NCBI GenBank assembly: GCA_001460835.1
Contig: CYKH01001165.1
Span: 1 to 64,000, forward strand
Source: Bodo saltans
Lineage: Eukaryota; Euglenozoa; Kinetoplastea; Eubodonida; Bodonidae
DNA: 64,000 nucleotides
Direction: 5' to 3'
This document shows, one piece after another, positions 29,901 to 36,613 of this stretch. The translations under genes and the position numbers were made by a program. The notes beneath the pieces were generated by a model. It was not told the origin of the DNA and ran no database searches. It saw only the letters and a program-made list of their open reading frames with translations. The number at the start of each line of letters is the position of its first letter. The stretch's first letter is position 1.

Positions 29901-32900
29901 TGAAGTGCTCCAAACAACTTTTGTGTCGGACTGGTACGCGATGATCCGTGAGCAAATGCGCCGTGAAGATGCGATGGTCGCCCAAAGCATCACAGAAGAC
30001 AGGTTTGATATCATGGAACTTGAACTTGACGATGACGCGAATCAGCGTCCCAAGCGTGCCCTGCCCTCAGCGCTGCGCCTCCGTGAGTTGAGTATGGACT
30101 CGCCCATCGTCATGATTCAAGCCAAGGAAAATCGAATTCCAGCGGCAACAAAAAAGACGTCTCAGCCACCCACACGTGATAGCAGTCCTTCACTGTTGGC
30201 GGCGAACAACGATGCCTCCCCGCAGCCCCAAACACCTCGTCGACTTGCTCCAATGGATACCACAGCAGACGTCAGCGTGTCCATGTCTCCCAGTGCTAGT
30301 CGGCCTGCTGCTTCGGACCACGAGGTGCGACTTCGCATCATCGGACACCCCATTCCCAAAGATGAACGGTTCTTTGTGTTTGCACCAGAGAATAGCACAT
30401 TCGCATCCGTCTTTCCGAGGTTGACCAAGTTGATGAACGAACGTATGCCAGGCTACCCCCCGTTCTCGGAGCGCACACACGAATTTGTGGAGCTTCACAA
30501 GGATGCAAAAGGGAAAAAGAAGGTCAAGCGTGTCTTGCCAGTTGACCTTACCATCTACGAAGCGGACCTGGACATGCACATCCTCAAGGTGCGCGAGAGG
30601 GATGATCCCATGTCCCCTGTGAAGCGGGCACCGGATTCAACTGATGTGACGCCAATGCCATCGCCGCGCCCTCCTCCGACGCTTGATCGTCGCTCCACCA
30701 TGGCGCCTGGGATGGGACTGCACGGCGAGGAAGATGGTCACGGCGACGAGGATGAGGCAGAGCATCCAGTGATGCAAGGTTCTGTAGAAATGCTCCCACT
30801 CGACGAAGACGTCCCCCTCGTGGAGGTGCGCATCTTAGGGCCGCAGATTGGCAAGGGAGACAAAGTGATTGTGACGCTAGAGGCCAATAAGACGATAGCT
30901 GCGCTGTTTCCTCTAATCCACGAGCGTGTGATTCGACTGAAATCGGTAGATCGCTCCGCAGTGGTACCAGTCACATCAGAAAACTTTGATCTTGCCGAGG
31001 CCAAAAAGGAGAGTGGCGGCAAACGCAAAGCGCGTGGTGCATTAGACCTGTGGATGAAGCTGGGCATGCTGTCCGAGCGCAAGCCGATCCTGAAACTTCG
31101 CTACAAAGATGAGAGCCTTCGAGCGTTGAGTGTTTCTCCTGCGGTAAGTCAGCAAGTCACTCCCCGCGGCTCACCAGAAGAGCCGCATTTGCACGTGGTA
31201 CAGCACGCCCTTCATTCAGCGCTCGAGGAAGTTGAGCGTGAGCAACAGAGGCAAGCCTACAAACCTAATGCGACATGGGTAGTCAACACAGTGGATCACG
31301 GCACACAGACGACCGGGAACGAGGTCCATGCACCCCACTTGTTGATCCAGATGCCCACGATGGCCATCGGCGACGACTTTATGGAGGGTGGTCTAGACGG
31401 GATGAGCGCTGCACCATTGCGTGAGGTGCAAACGGACGATGCATCTACCCAGACGACTATCGATCAGCCCCTTGCTGGTGTGAACCTTGTCTCGAAGGTG
31501 CGGCTCCTGCGCAACACAACCCCGAACGAACTCCTCCGGGAGCTGAATGAACTTCTTCGTGAGGCCCTTGTAGATGGACGTCGCGCCCTCTTTGAGTTCA
31601 TTGTAGACAATAACGAAATTCAAGTTCCTCTTGTTGCTGACGCACCGGAGCGTTTTGACCGCTCCGTACAAGCGATTCCCGTATCGTCAAGTCGAGCCCA
31701 AGCAACGGAAACGGATGCAGTCGAGGTCCGGCATAAATCGGTAGAAACAGAAATGCCCCAAGTTGTCAACAAAAAAGAAGTTCGTCGCCAGACGGAGGAG
31801 TATGGGGTGCAGGTCTCTCCTATTCCTGTGGAATCCCGCTCGATTGGCTGCACAGCCGCAACTGTCGACACAGAGGACGAATGGACGATGACGGTGCCCC
31901 AGCAAACACGCCATCAAGGCGTTGAAACGGAAATTCTAACGCACACCACCTCTGCCCAAACTGACATCGTGCCAGAATGGTTAGCTCACCCCCCTCCAGC
32001 TGAGTCCACCCCAGCCATGGCTCAAATTAGCCCCACACGAGACTTCTCGAACACGTCGATGGACGACCCGTTTGGTCAAAACTCTCCCATGTATGGAAGA
32101 CGGCAGAGTATGGCGGCTGCCCGTGTGGAGACACTTATTAATGATGAGCAGTTCTCGCAGGTAAAATCTATTGTGTTGGATGAGCGTGATTCTGTTGCAG
32201 ATGCGAAATTGCGCGAACGATTGCGTTTACTGGAGCAAGCCAAGCGAGACATCGATGCAAAGCTGACGCCCAAAGATGCAGCAGCAAAGCTCTCACGCCC
32301 CTCTGTCTCGCATCAACAGCCCATGTTGCACGCAAGTGAGGCAGAGATTGCGTCGAGTGACAGCGGTCCGGATGAAGAGGAGCTGGAGGAACGGCGCAAG
32401 GTGCGCGCAACCAATCAACGGATGTCGTCCATGCGCCAAACGGTATCTCCACCAGCACCAGCACTCGCTGGGAACAGCGGCCGTGCGTCGCAGTCATTCG
32501 CCCGCAAGAACACACTATCGTCCTCGCAGCAGAGACAAGCGTCAGTCGTCATGTTCGGCGATGATCAGCAGCCATCATCTGGGAGTGTTGGCCCATCATC
32601 GAACAGCTTAGGTCGTTCCGGCAGCATGTTCGCTGCAAGCCCCGTTAGGAAGGCAAGTATTCGAAATACTGCGCCGGAAAGTTCTGGACAACGGCGGGGC
32701 CTGGACAGAGAGGGCTCGATTCGTCTACCAGCCATCACACCAGAACCCCAACAGTCACGAGCACTTCCTCCCCCCGATGAGCGCCTTGAGCGATCTTTTG
32801 GAGATTCCCCGTTAGTGGATGAGGAGGGCAGTCCCGTTGGTCGCCGCCAGTCTATGCGCCGCACAAGCCTCGACGTTGCCAACCAGTCTCGCTCGTTCAG

Positions 32901-32985
32901 GGCAAGTAAAGCCAGTCAGAGCTTTAAAATCACACCACGCCTCCAGAACACTATGGAAGAGCTTATGAAGAAGTGGCAGCAGTAA
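23968..32985 (+). CDS. giant protein with 18 GGP modules and a TQT-motif tail (3005 residues)
   Basis: Starts MTHQLRFVGGPIP at 23968. Eighteen modules begin near 23977, 24313, 24647, 24985, 25363, 25807, 26254, 26689, 27115, 27574, 27925, 28228, 28585, 28966, 29344, 29851, 30325 and 30820. The best preserved (5-10) follow the pattern VRVVGGPIPKAARLFI, a TTFADML helix with EAAKL, FEFVELDM, GKPKPKQVL and MMLK. Copies 11 and 15 are degenerate and 16-18 diverged (VIGSPIP, IIGHPIP, ILGPQIG). Linkers repeat SRPxSALSA and SPRA, suggesting that module plus linker is the duplicated unit. From about 31290 the tail changes: six short QT-type motifs (HGTQT, REVQT, ASTQT, RSVQA, YGVQV, TSAQT) lie within 680 bp, then a coiled coil near 32100-32280 and a Ser-rich end. 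The tail motifs resemble dynein light chain LC8 binding sites. No catalytic motif. A filamentous scaffold is the best guess. Confidence 0.85.
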   Translation: MTHQLRFVGGPIPSSVKAIVEAPTTTSFSALTDEVEALVRKATGDQSITITTLQYNIVELEMVSGGSPKVKGHLKWNDTPASSALPLKAMIMLQVKTRESSIGSTMMNNQQPRQQQVRIVGGPIGKSTKLVLQVRSSDDIRSLFPAAEIELRGLEPSAGPITEALYELVDLEMVEGKPKMVKILKDDTVLASIKLSSGVLMLKPRSSGSRPVSRAESVHQPIDCDIHVRVLGGPIPKDGRLFVTVNSMLPVTKVMDIIGVECKRQGYGNQVDSDNFDLGVLEVVEGKPKVNKLLAATDSLAASMQQGAQQMMVLLKPKSVAVPLSDSRPGTREGDPNAFNIRFVGGPIERSARVFVATSAETPFAKILEQLSRTIGQNIIPREYDLVELIVVDGKPSPARTLELQKTPAQQDFSSKLIMLKPATEQGPSRVEADAPQQPQATKAPVVEPKSEPAVQPAVTVTNSDYKIRVVGGPIPKAARLSIDVNKTSTTFADMIVLVRREAAKLDPSVTVGDDFEFVELDMSEGKPKPRQVLRPTETAASSKMESPCMMLKVKAPSNVSPSVSRPASALSALDRSATPMAEPIVVAPRPLPSPRAVVSPVVAVTVTVANPDYKVRVVGAPIPKAARLFIEVSKAVTTFADMLTLVQREAAKLEPSVVVGDDFEFVELDMSEGKPKPRQVLRSAETAASSKMTSPVMMLKVKNAPTTSPSVSRPGSALSALDRSATTEPITATPARPTATPSVLAVSPPSTPAPLTVANPDFKVRVVGGPIPKAARLFIEVAKANTTFADMLQLVHQEAAKLEPSVPVGDDFEFVELDMSDGKPKPKQVLRALETAASSKMTSPVMMLKAKAAAGVTPSISRPGSALSAIDRPVTPAVEPAVIAASQPLKSPRAASVPAAQSIPTDFKVRVIGGPIPKAARLFIDVAKATTTFSDMLLIVQREAAKLDPSVTVGDEFEFVELDMTDGKPKPRQILRPHETVNSSKMTSPVMMLKAQTNAPADTSRPGSALSALGSTPSAEPAATTLPLESPRAVSVATPAALTVANPDFKVRVVGGPIPKAARLFIEVAKANTTFADMLQLVQQEAAKLEPSVPVGDDFEFVELDMSDGKPKPKQVLRALETAASSKMTSPVMMLKAKAAAGVSPSISRPASALERPITPAVEPAVIVAAPPLKSPRAALAQTATAVVETKKAPVFITNPDFKVRVVGGPIPKAARLFIDVAKATTTFSDMLLLVQHEAGKLDPPVALGDDFEFVELDMSDGKPKPKQVLRSSETASSSRMTSNVMMLKTSLAVGVSPAMTPRASPLPSPRATSVDYIRYEILCDGVQRGLKIEVALPRGSTYNGVLPILCREIAIETGVHHSPASILESFELVEVLIAASSGMRKPIRTLDLQDVAVPGTGMIELLPVVSGSTVRDADQKVRVVGGPILKSDRVYVDVNRSRTTFSQMTRVIIAKLQELSIGSLTADDASSLDLVEVDVEGGRSVVRGVLHPAATIDVAGMKSNIIMIRRANDSNEGPGLSRPSTPRATSTGSTTVRYVVRVVGGPIPRTSRIFVEMTTAAVTVADAFHLIQDFVEREVPGVSVEASDFDLIELDMTTSKPKPLRILPMIQNLNELSLPLKPVWALKPRHRSAVTPQVTPQVSPRASPQPSHLSSQLPQLNSLPVRLRFVGGPIAKAARVILEVDANEALKSILPLVAQQIEALSAGDQTDFSQYDIFDLDMSDPTRPVARAMLFPQELIRNCIITSGVLLLKKKENVPMLQLQAAATIDAPPPSLPAAASPTDSKDPSEIRVEVRGVPGVNFPITISVSKFIPFKDYFAIIEKASQDAKGNALGLPPVEIISATSYDIDMIEHGTGEVMKALNLFESAYSEDFFSGAIRLKERAVKSPRIPKLALGGGGSALTTVSNMPPLRSPRISQNAPVDDEHSGMRLSNFDLLRREDEPLRSPRPADNNEGEKTTIRVIGSPIPRGVKIFIEVLQTTFVSDWYAMIREQMRREDAMVAQSITEDRFDIMELELDDDANQRPKRALPSALRLRELSMDSPIVMIQAKENRIPAATKKTSQPPTRDSSPSLLAANNDASPQPQTPRRLAPMDTTADVSVSMSPSASRPAASDHEVRLRIIGHPIPKDERFFVFAPENSTFASVFPRLTKLMNERMPGYPPFSERTHEFVELHKDAKGKKKVKRVLPVDLTIYEADLDMHILKVRERDDPMSPVKRAPDSTDVTPMPSPRPPPTLDRRSTMAPGMGLHGEEDGHGDEDEAEHPVMQGSVEMLPLDEDVPLVEVRILGPQIGKGDKVIVTLEANKTIAALFPLIHERVIRLKSVDRSAVVPVTSENFDLAEAKKESGGKRKARGALDLWMKLGMLSERKPILKLRYKDESLRALSVSPAVSQQVTPRGSPEEPHLHVVQHALHSALEEVEREQQRQAYKPNATWVVNTVDHGTQTTGNEVHAPHLLIQMPTMAIGDDFMEGGLDGMSAAPLREVQTDDASTQTTIDQPLAGVNLVSKVRLLRNTTPNELLRELNELLREALVDGRRALFEFIVDNNEIQVPLVADAPERFDRSVQAIPVSSSRAQATETDAVEVRHKSVETEMPQVVNKKEVRRQTEEYGVQVSPIPVESRSIGCTAATVDTEDEWTMTVPQQTRHQGVETEILTHTTSAQTDIVPEWLAHPPPAESTPAMAQISPTRDFSNTSMDDPFGQNSPMYGRRQSMAAARVETLINDEQFSQVKSIVLDERDSVADAKLRERLRLLEQAKRDIDAKLTPKDAAAKLSRPSVSHQQPMLHASEAEIASSDSGPDEEELEERRKVRATNQRMSSMRQTVSPPAPALAGNSGRASQSFARKNTLSSSQQRQASVVMFGDDQQPSSGSVGPSSNSLGRSGSMFAASPVRKASIRNTAPESSGQRRGLDREGSIRLPAITPEPQQSRALPPPDERLERSFGDSPLVDEEGSPVGRRQSMRRTSLDVANQSRSFRASKASQSFKITPRLQNTMEELMKKWQQ
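25504..26010. repeat. identical DNA stretch shared by modules 5 and 6
   Basis: About 56 bp encoding GDDFEFVELDMSEGKPKPR are identical at about 25504 and 25948, while flanking DNA has diverged. This suggests local conversion between modules or strong conservation of the segment. Confidence 0.8.
26237..27412. repeat. near-identical module copies within the 18-module gene
   Basis: About 315 bp at 26237-26551 (module 7) recur at 27098-27412 (module 9) with only about three or four differences, an offset of 861 bp. Modules 8 and 10 share an identical stretch of about 60 bp at 26716 and 27601 (offset 885), and both pairs are followed or preceded by the same CTAAAATCCCCGCGCGCAGC linker. This looks like duplication or conversion of a two-module block. 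Confidence 0.9.
31297..31970 (+). other. array of LC8-like QT motifs
   Basis: Translated frame contains HGTQTT, REVQTD, ASTQTT, RSVQAI, YGVQVS and TSAQTD plus related KSVETE and QGVETE, spaced by roughly 10-75 residues. LC8/DYNLL ligands carry core TQT or GxQV motifs and are often multivalent. Binding is inferred. Confidence 0.5.
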
Positions 32986-33354
32986 ACATCCTCGCTGACC
33001 ACGTAGAACCCCCGCCCGGACGCACCTGTGCAACGTCGCCTTGGTGCCCAAATGCCCCAATTGTAGATTTGACCCCTCTCCACTTCAATTCCCAACTCTT
33101 TTCCCCTCCTGTGCTTACGAATTCGCCACCCGCCACTACTTCTAGCTCCACCTGTCTGTTATTTCATGCAGCTGGGCACCACTGTCGTGTTGTAGTTAGA
33201 TCTATGTTTGATGTTCAGTGTTGTGGCTACGTTCTTAGATTCATTGATGCGTCAAATCATGTTGGTGATTATGTTTTGATTTGTTTTGCTTGAAAATAGT
33301 GACGTCAGACAATAGATGATTACATTAGATCATTGAAAAGTTGAGGAATCTACC
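32986..33354. other. intergenic region
   Basis: No gene supported. Pyrimidine-rich stretches occur at about 33070-33115 and 33130-33165, and T-rich DNA at about 33250-33295 ends in TTGAAAATAG at about 33290-33299, a possible acceptor for the gene at 33355. Short frames on both strands look incidental. Confidence 0.5.
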
Positions 33355-33894
33355 ATGTCAGTCGGCCCTTGCGACGTTTGCGGCCACCCGTTTAACGCCG
33401 AGCACATGGAGGCTGCGTTTCAAGCTGCCCATGCAGCTCTTCGTGAGGGGGAGGTGGCCGTAGGGTGCGTGTTAGTTCACACTGCGACCAGCAAAGTCGT
33501 GTCATTTGGGTTCAATCACACCAACAGAGACAAGCACTCGCTTTCGCACGCGGAGTTCGTTGCCGTAGAGGCCCTTCAGGAACGTCTCTCACCAGCTGTG
33601 TTGAGCTCCCTTGAGGATTATGAGCTCTATGTCACTGTGGAACCGTGCATGATGTGCGCGGCCATGTTGGCGTTGAATCGCATCGGTCATGTTTTCTACG
33701 GATGCTCCAACCCACGGTTTGGCGGGAATGGCGGCGTCCTGTCGGTACACGACAACGTGTATTGCAGCTGCGGTGGACGCGAATCGGATAGAGCCGTGAA
33801 ACTGTTGCAGAACTTTTATGAGCAAGAAAACGAAGCTGCTCCCGATCACAAGCGCAGACGGAAAGACGAAGAAACGACTGACCCTGCACCATAA
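33355..33894 (+). CDS. ADAT2: tRNA-specific adenosine deaminase 2 (ADAT2/Tad2)
   Basis: Catalytic subunit of the heterodimer that converts adenosine to inosine at the tRNA wobble position (34), pairing with ADAT3. The 179-residue protein has the cytidine/deoxycytidylate deaminase fold with the zinc site H65-A-E67 and P97-C98-M-M-C101 and the downstream FYGCSNPRFGG segment typical of TadA/Tad2 enzymes. Length fits ADAT2. The N terminus has an extra CxxC (CDVC, residues 6-9). The C terminus is basic (HKRRRKDEE); a Lys/Arg-rich tail of this kind is known in trypanosome ADAT2, where it helps bind tRNA. ADAT3 would carry a pseudo-active site lacking the catalytic Glu, so the intact HAE here favours ADAT2. 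Confidence 0.9.
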   Translation: MSVGPCDVCGHPFNAEHMEAAFQAAHAALREGEVAVGCVLVHTATSKVVSFGFNHTNRDKHSLSHAEFVAVEALQERLSPAVLSSLEDYELYVTVEPCMMCAAMLALNRIGHVFYGCSNPRFGGNGGVLSVHDNVYCSCGGRESDRAVKLLQNFYEQENEAAPDHKRRRKDEETTDPAP

Positions 33895-34001
33895 GTGTTG
33901 TTAAAACGAAGCTGACAGCAATCGTTTGTAGCCCAGCTCCTGGAAATGAAACGAACCTTTCGTATTTTGTCTTACTTTAAACCACAAAGAACTTTTAACA
34001 A

Positions 34002-35765
34002 ATGGAGCGCATCGAGTCGACTGTAGACGAAGGCGTTTCGATAGTGTGCGATGCTCGTCGCGGCAGTGAATCCGTGTGGCGCAAGGCCTTAAGCACTGCT
34101 CTTACACTTCAAACAGCAGAAAGTTATTCGTCGCCCACACGCAAAACTCAAATTCGTCCCGCGAGAATGATCCAATGGGCAAGTACCTGTTTCGATGTGA
34201 TGTCATCGCAGCAGACAACAAGCAATCGTATGAGCTCCAGAGATGCACCTTTGCTGTTGTTTTCGGTCATCATGGGTCGTGCCCTTCCCACTCATCAAAC
34301 AGTGCAGGAGCATCAAGGATTCTTTACATTAAGAGATCGAGACTTTCATCAACAAGTTGTGCGGTGGGTGTCTGACTACTTCTTCGAAATTTCGAACACG
34401 TCGCCAGACGATGCGTCCTTCTCATCCTCGTTTGTCCTTCCCCACGACCCCCTGCAGGACGATGCATTCTTTGAAAACAGTGTCTCAGGCTACAAACTTG
34501 TGGCATGCCTCTCCACGCTGTGGGCCCTTCACAGGCAATCTGGCGTTGGCTTTACGCCCACAGTCACTGCACAGCGTCGATGTGAAAAGGTATTTGGTGA
34601 GAGGCTACTCTCTAAGTACGTTCGCATGCTCGTGGCCTTTCTGAAGCAGGAGCCACTCCTTCCCGCCAGAACAGAAGATCGAGGCAGCTTAGATTCTCTG
34701 GTCCAACTTCGCCTTGATGTTCACCAGTTGTTCGGCGTGACGTCTGCTCTTGCTTCGTCGCTTCTTGCGGAGTTATTGAGCGCCGGACATGGACGGGAGC
34801 ATTCTGTGGCCATCGAGGAAGAGCTGGCAGCAAAGCGCGCGCTGACCGAAGGACCTGTTGCGCTTCGACGCGGCCTTCGCCTGTTAGATGAATGGTCACG
34901 GCCTCGTCCCTCTGGTCGTGCAAGTGTTATTCTTGTCGAGCCTCAGGAATGTCAGTCGTCCACGGAAGCTTCGAGTACTGCATGTGGGTTACTGCTGGTG
35001 TATGTCCCAGTTGTCGTTGATATTGTTTCGGTTGTGGTGCCACAAGAAAGCATCGCATCCTTCAACGAAATCCTTCACATCATTGAGGAGGTTCGCCATC
35101 GTCTGCAGAGCCTGCCATCTGTTTCGGATCGTGTCACTGACGTCCTCAACTGGACAGCAGCTCTACTCGTCCACACTCAGGGCGATGACTACAACGGCGA
35201 TGCTGAAGTCAGTGCGTGGTTACAACACCAGACGCCTCGTGCTGCAACACGTGGGCGTCCAAGTGGCGTGGAGGTAACGCAGGAAACACAAGACGACCGC
35301 CCCACTATCTCTCCTAGAAAAACTGGGCGCATCGGCGACGTCAGCATCGGCACGGAGCACTCCTCCGAACTATCGAGTATGGCGGCTGCACTGATAAAGG
35401 TAGCGGAGCAGTGCAGCGCGGCTGCTGAGGTTCAGTCTAACATGCATATCGATTTGGAACGAGCACGAACAAAATGCAACCAGCAAGCCCTCACGATTGG
35501 GTCTCAAGAGTATGAAATAGCATCCCTGCGCGATACGTTGGCGCAAATCAGACAACAGTTGATGGAGGAATCCTCGAACCACGCCACTCAAGTCTCTCAA
35601 CTGACGTCGACTGTGAGACAGCTGCAAGACACGTCATCGGTGCAAGCAACACGCATCAAGACGCTAGAGCGGCAGATTAAGAGGTACGAGCAGATGAGTG
35701 CTGTGATTCGCTCCATGACGAATGAAGTCTCGGGCGGTACTCATGACGAAGCCAACAACGTTTGA
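34002..35765 (+). CDS. conserved-type hypothetical protein with C-terminal coiled coil
   Basis: I do not recognise this 587-residue protein. Residues of about 1-350 look globular and mostly helical (for example SGYKLVACLSTLWALH and LVQLRLDVHQLFGV). A linker around residues 410-450 is Thr/Arg-rich. Residues of about 460-575 form a long coiled coil (LRDTLAQIRQQLMEE, LTSTVRQLQD, RIKTLERQIKRYEQM). No signal peptide, membrane segment or catalytic motif is visible. The start at 34002 is the first ATG after a T-rich stretch at 33955-33997. A globular head plus coiled coil suggests a cytoskeletal or kinetochore-type protein, but this is a guess. Confidence 0.8.
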   Translation: MERIESTVDEGVSIVCDARRGSESVWRKALSTALTLQTAESYSSPTRKTQIRPARMIQWASTCFDVMSSQQTTSNRMSSRDAPLLLFSVIMGRALPTHQTVQEHQGFFTLRDRDFHQQVVRWVSDYFFEISNTSPDDASFSSSFVLPHDPLQDDAFFENSVSGYKLVACLSTLWALHRQSGVGFTPTVTAQRRCEKVFGERLLSKYVRMLVAFLKQEPLLPARTEDRGSLDSLVQLRLDVHQLFGVTSALASSLLAELLSAGHGREHSVAIEEELAAKRALTEGPVALRRGLRLLDEWSRPRPSGRASVILVEPQECQSSTEASSTACGLLLVYVPVVVDIVSVVVPQESIASFNEILHIIEEVRHRLQSLPSVSDRVTDVLNWTAALLVHTQGDDYNGDAEVSAWLQHQTPRAATRGRPSGVEVTQETQDDRPTISPRKTGRIGDVSIGTEHSSELSSMAAALIKVAEQCSAAAEVQSNMHIDLERARTKCNQQALTIGSQEYEIASLRDTLAQIRQQLMEESSNHATQVSQLTSTVRQLQDTSSVQATRIKTLERQIKRYEQMSAVIRSMTNEVSGGTHDEANNV

Positions 35766-35889
35766 GTTGTCTCCCCACGTTGTCTATCTTTATCATTCTA
35801 AAGAATCGTGTTGTTTCGCGTTGTGGATTCGTGTGGAAAAACGTTTTGATTGTAATGTCGTGTTTGGTGAACATTAACGAGACAAGAAT

Positions 35890-36453
35890 ATGTCACAAAA
35901 CGTATCACAGCGTGCTACCCCCGCACCATCCTCACCAGAGCCGCAGTTGCTGGGAAAGAAGATTTCAAAGGAAGACGAGGAGAGGCTGACGGACTCTTTG
36001 TATCGTCAATCATTGGAACGGAAAAAGAAGTCGATTGAATCGATTGAAGCAAGTGTCTACAAATACGCACCTCCAAACGTCATCACCCGTGAGCACGCAG
36101 AGGAGTCCGCCAATCGCCAGTGTACAGAGGAGGTGGAACGGCGTAAAAAGAAGCACGAAGAGCTTGTCGCAAAACATCATCGTATGGATGAAGAAAAGGT
36201 GATTTCCAATGACGACCTTCAGAATATTATCCAGCGTAACTACGACGATGCCATGCGCCTCAAAAAAGACAAAATGGAAGTCCTTGTGCAAAAGCAGAGA
36301 AATGTCGAGAGGAAGCAGGCTGGAAATGCAGGTAAGAAATCCGTCCTTTCAAAAGAAGAAATGGCATCGTGTGGCGAACGTCTTTCCCGCCCGTCGAAAC
36401 GCTCCTACACGCTGGATGAGATCAACGCCCTGTCTGTCTACAAGACGTCGTAG
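35890..36453 (+). CDS. small charged helical protein, unknown
   Basis: The 187-residue protein is rich in Lys, Glu and Arg and is almost wholly helical in pattern: KEDEERLTDSLYRQSLE, EEVERRKKKHEELVAKHH and RLKKDKMEVLVQKQRNVERK. It lacks a signal peptide, membrane segment or known motif. It ends with a less charged tail (SYTLDEINALSVYKTS). Start 35890 follows GAACATTAACGAGACAAG, with TTTTGATTGT upstream. I cannot name a family; small proteins of this style are common among kinetoplastid flagellar and cytoskeletal components. Confidence 0.75.
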   Translation: MSQNVSQRATPAPSSPEPQLLGKKISKEDEERLTDSLYRQSLERKKKSIESIEASVYKYAPPNVITREHAEESANRQCTEEVERRKKKHEELVAKHHRMDEEKVISNDDLQNIIQRNYDDAMRLKKDKMEVLVQKQRNVERKQAGNAGKKSVLSKEEMASCGERLSRPSKRSYTLDEINALSVYKTS

Positions 36454-36589
36454 CGTGAACTAGAGATGAGGTTCTTTGTATTGTTTGTAGACATGTGTGG
36501 TATATGCTTACTGGGTCGCTCTTCCAATACTTGTTGGCTGCTGAACGTAAACGTAAAGTAATGTTGCTGTTGTTGTATTTTTGTACCGC

Positions 36590-36613
36590 AAGGATTCATA
36601 CATTTCTTTTCAG
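36590..36613 (+). promoter_or_regulatory. probable trans-splice acceptor
   Basis: CATTTCTTTTCAG ends at 36613, directly before the ATG at 36614, with T-rich DNA at 36560-36582 upstream. If used, the native 5' leader beyond the spliced leader would have zero length. An alternative AG is CCGCAAG near 36588. Confidence 0.5.

Noticed and set aside
24000-31100. GGP modules as trypsin-like or P-loop motifs because of the Gly-rich GGPIP
   Set aside because: No catalytic His/Asp/Ser set or GKS/T motif; the GGPIP sits between two predicted strands.
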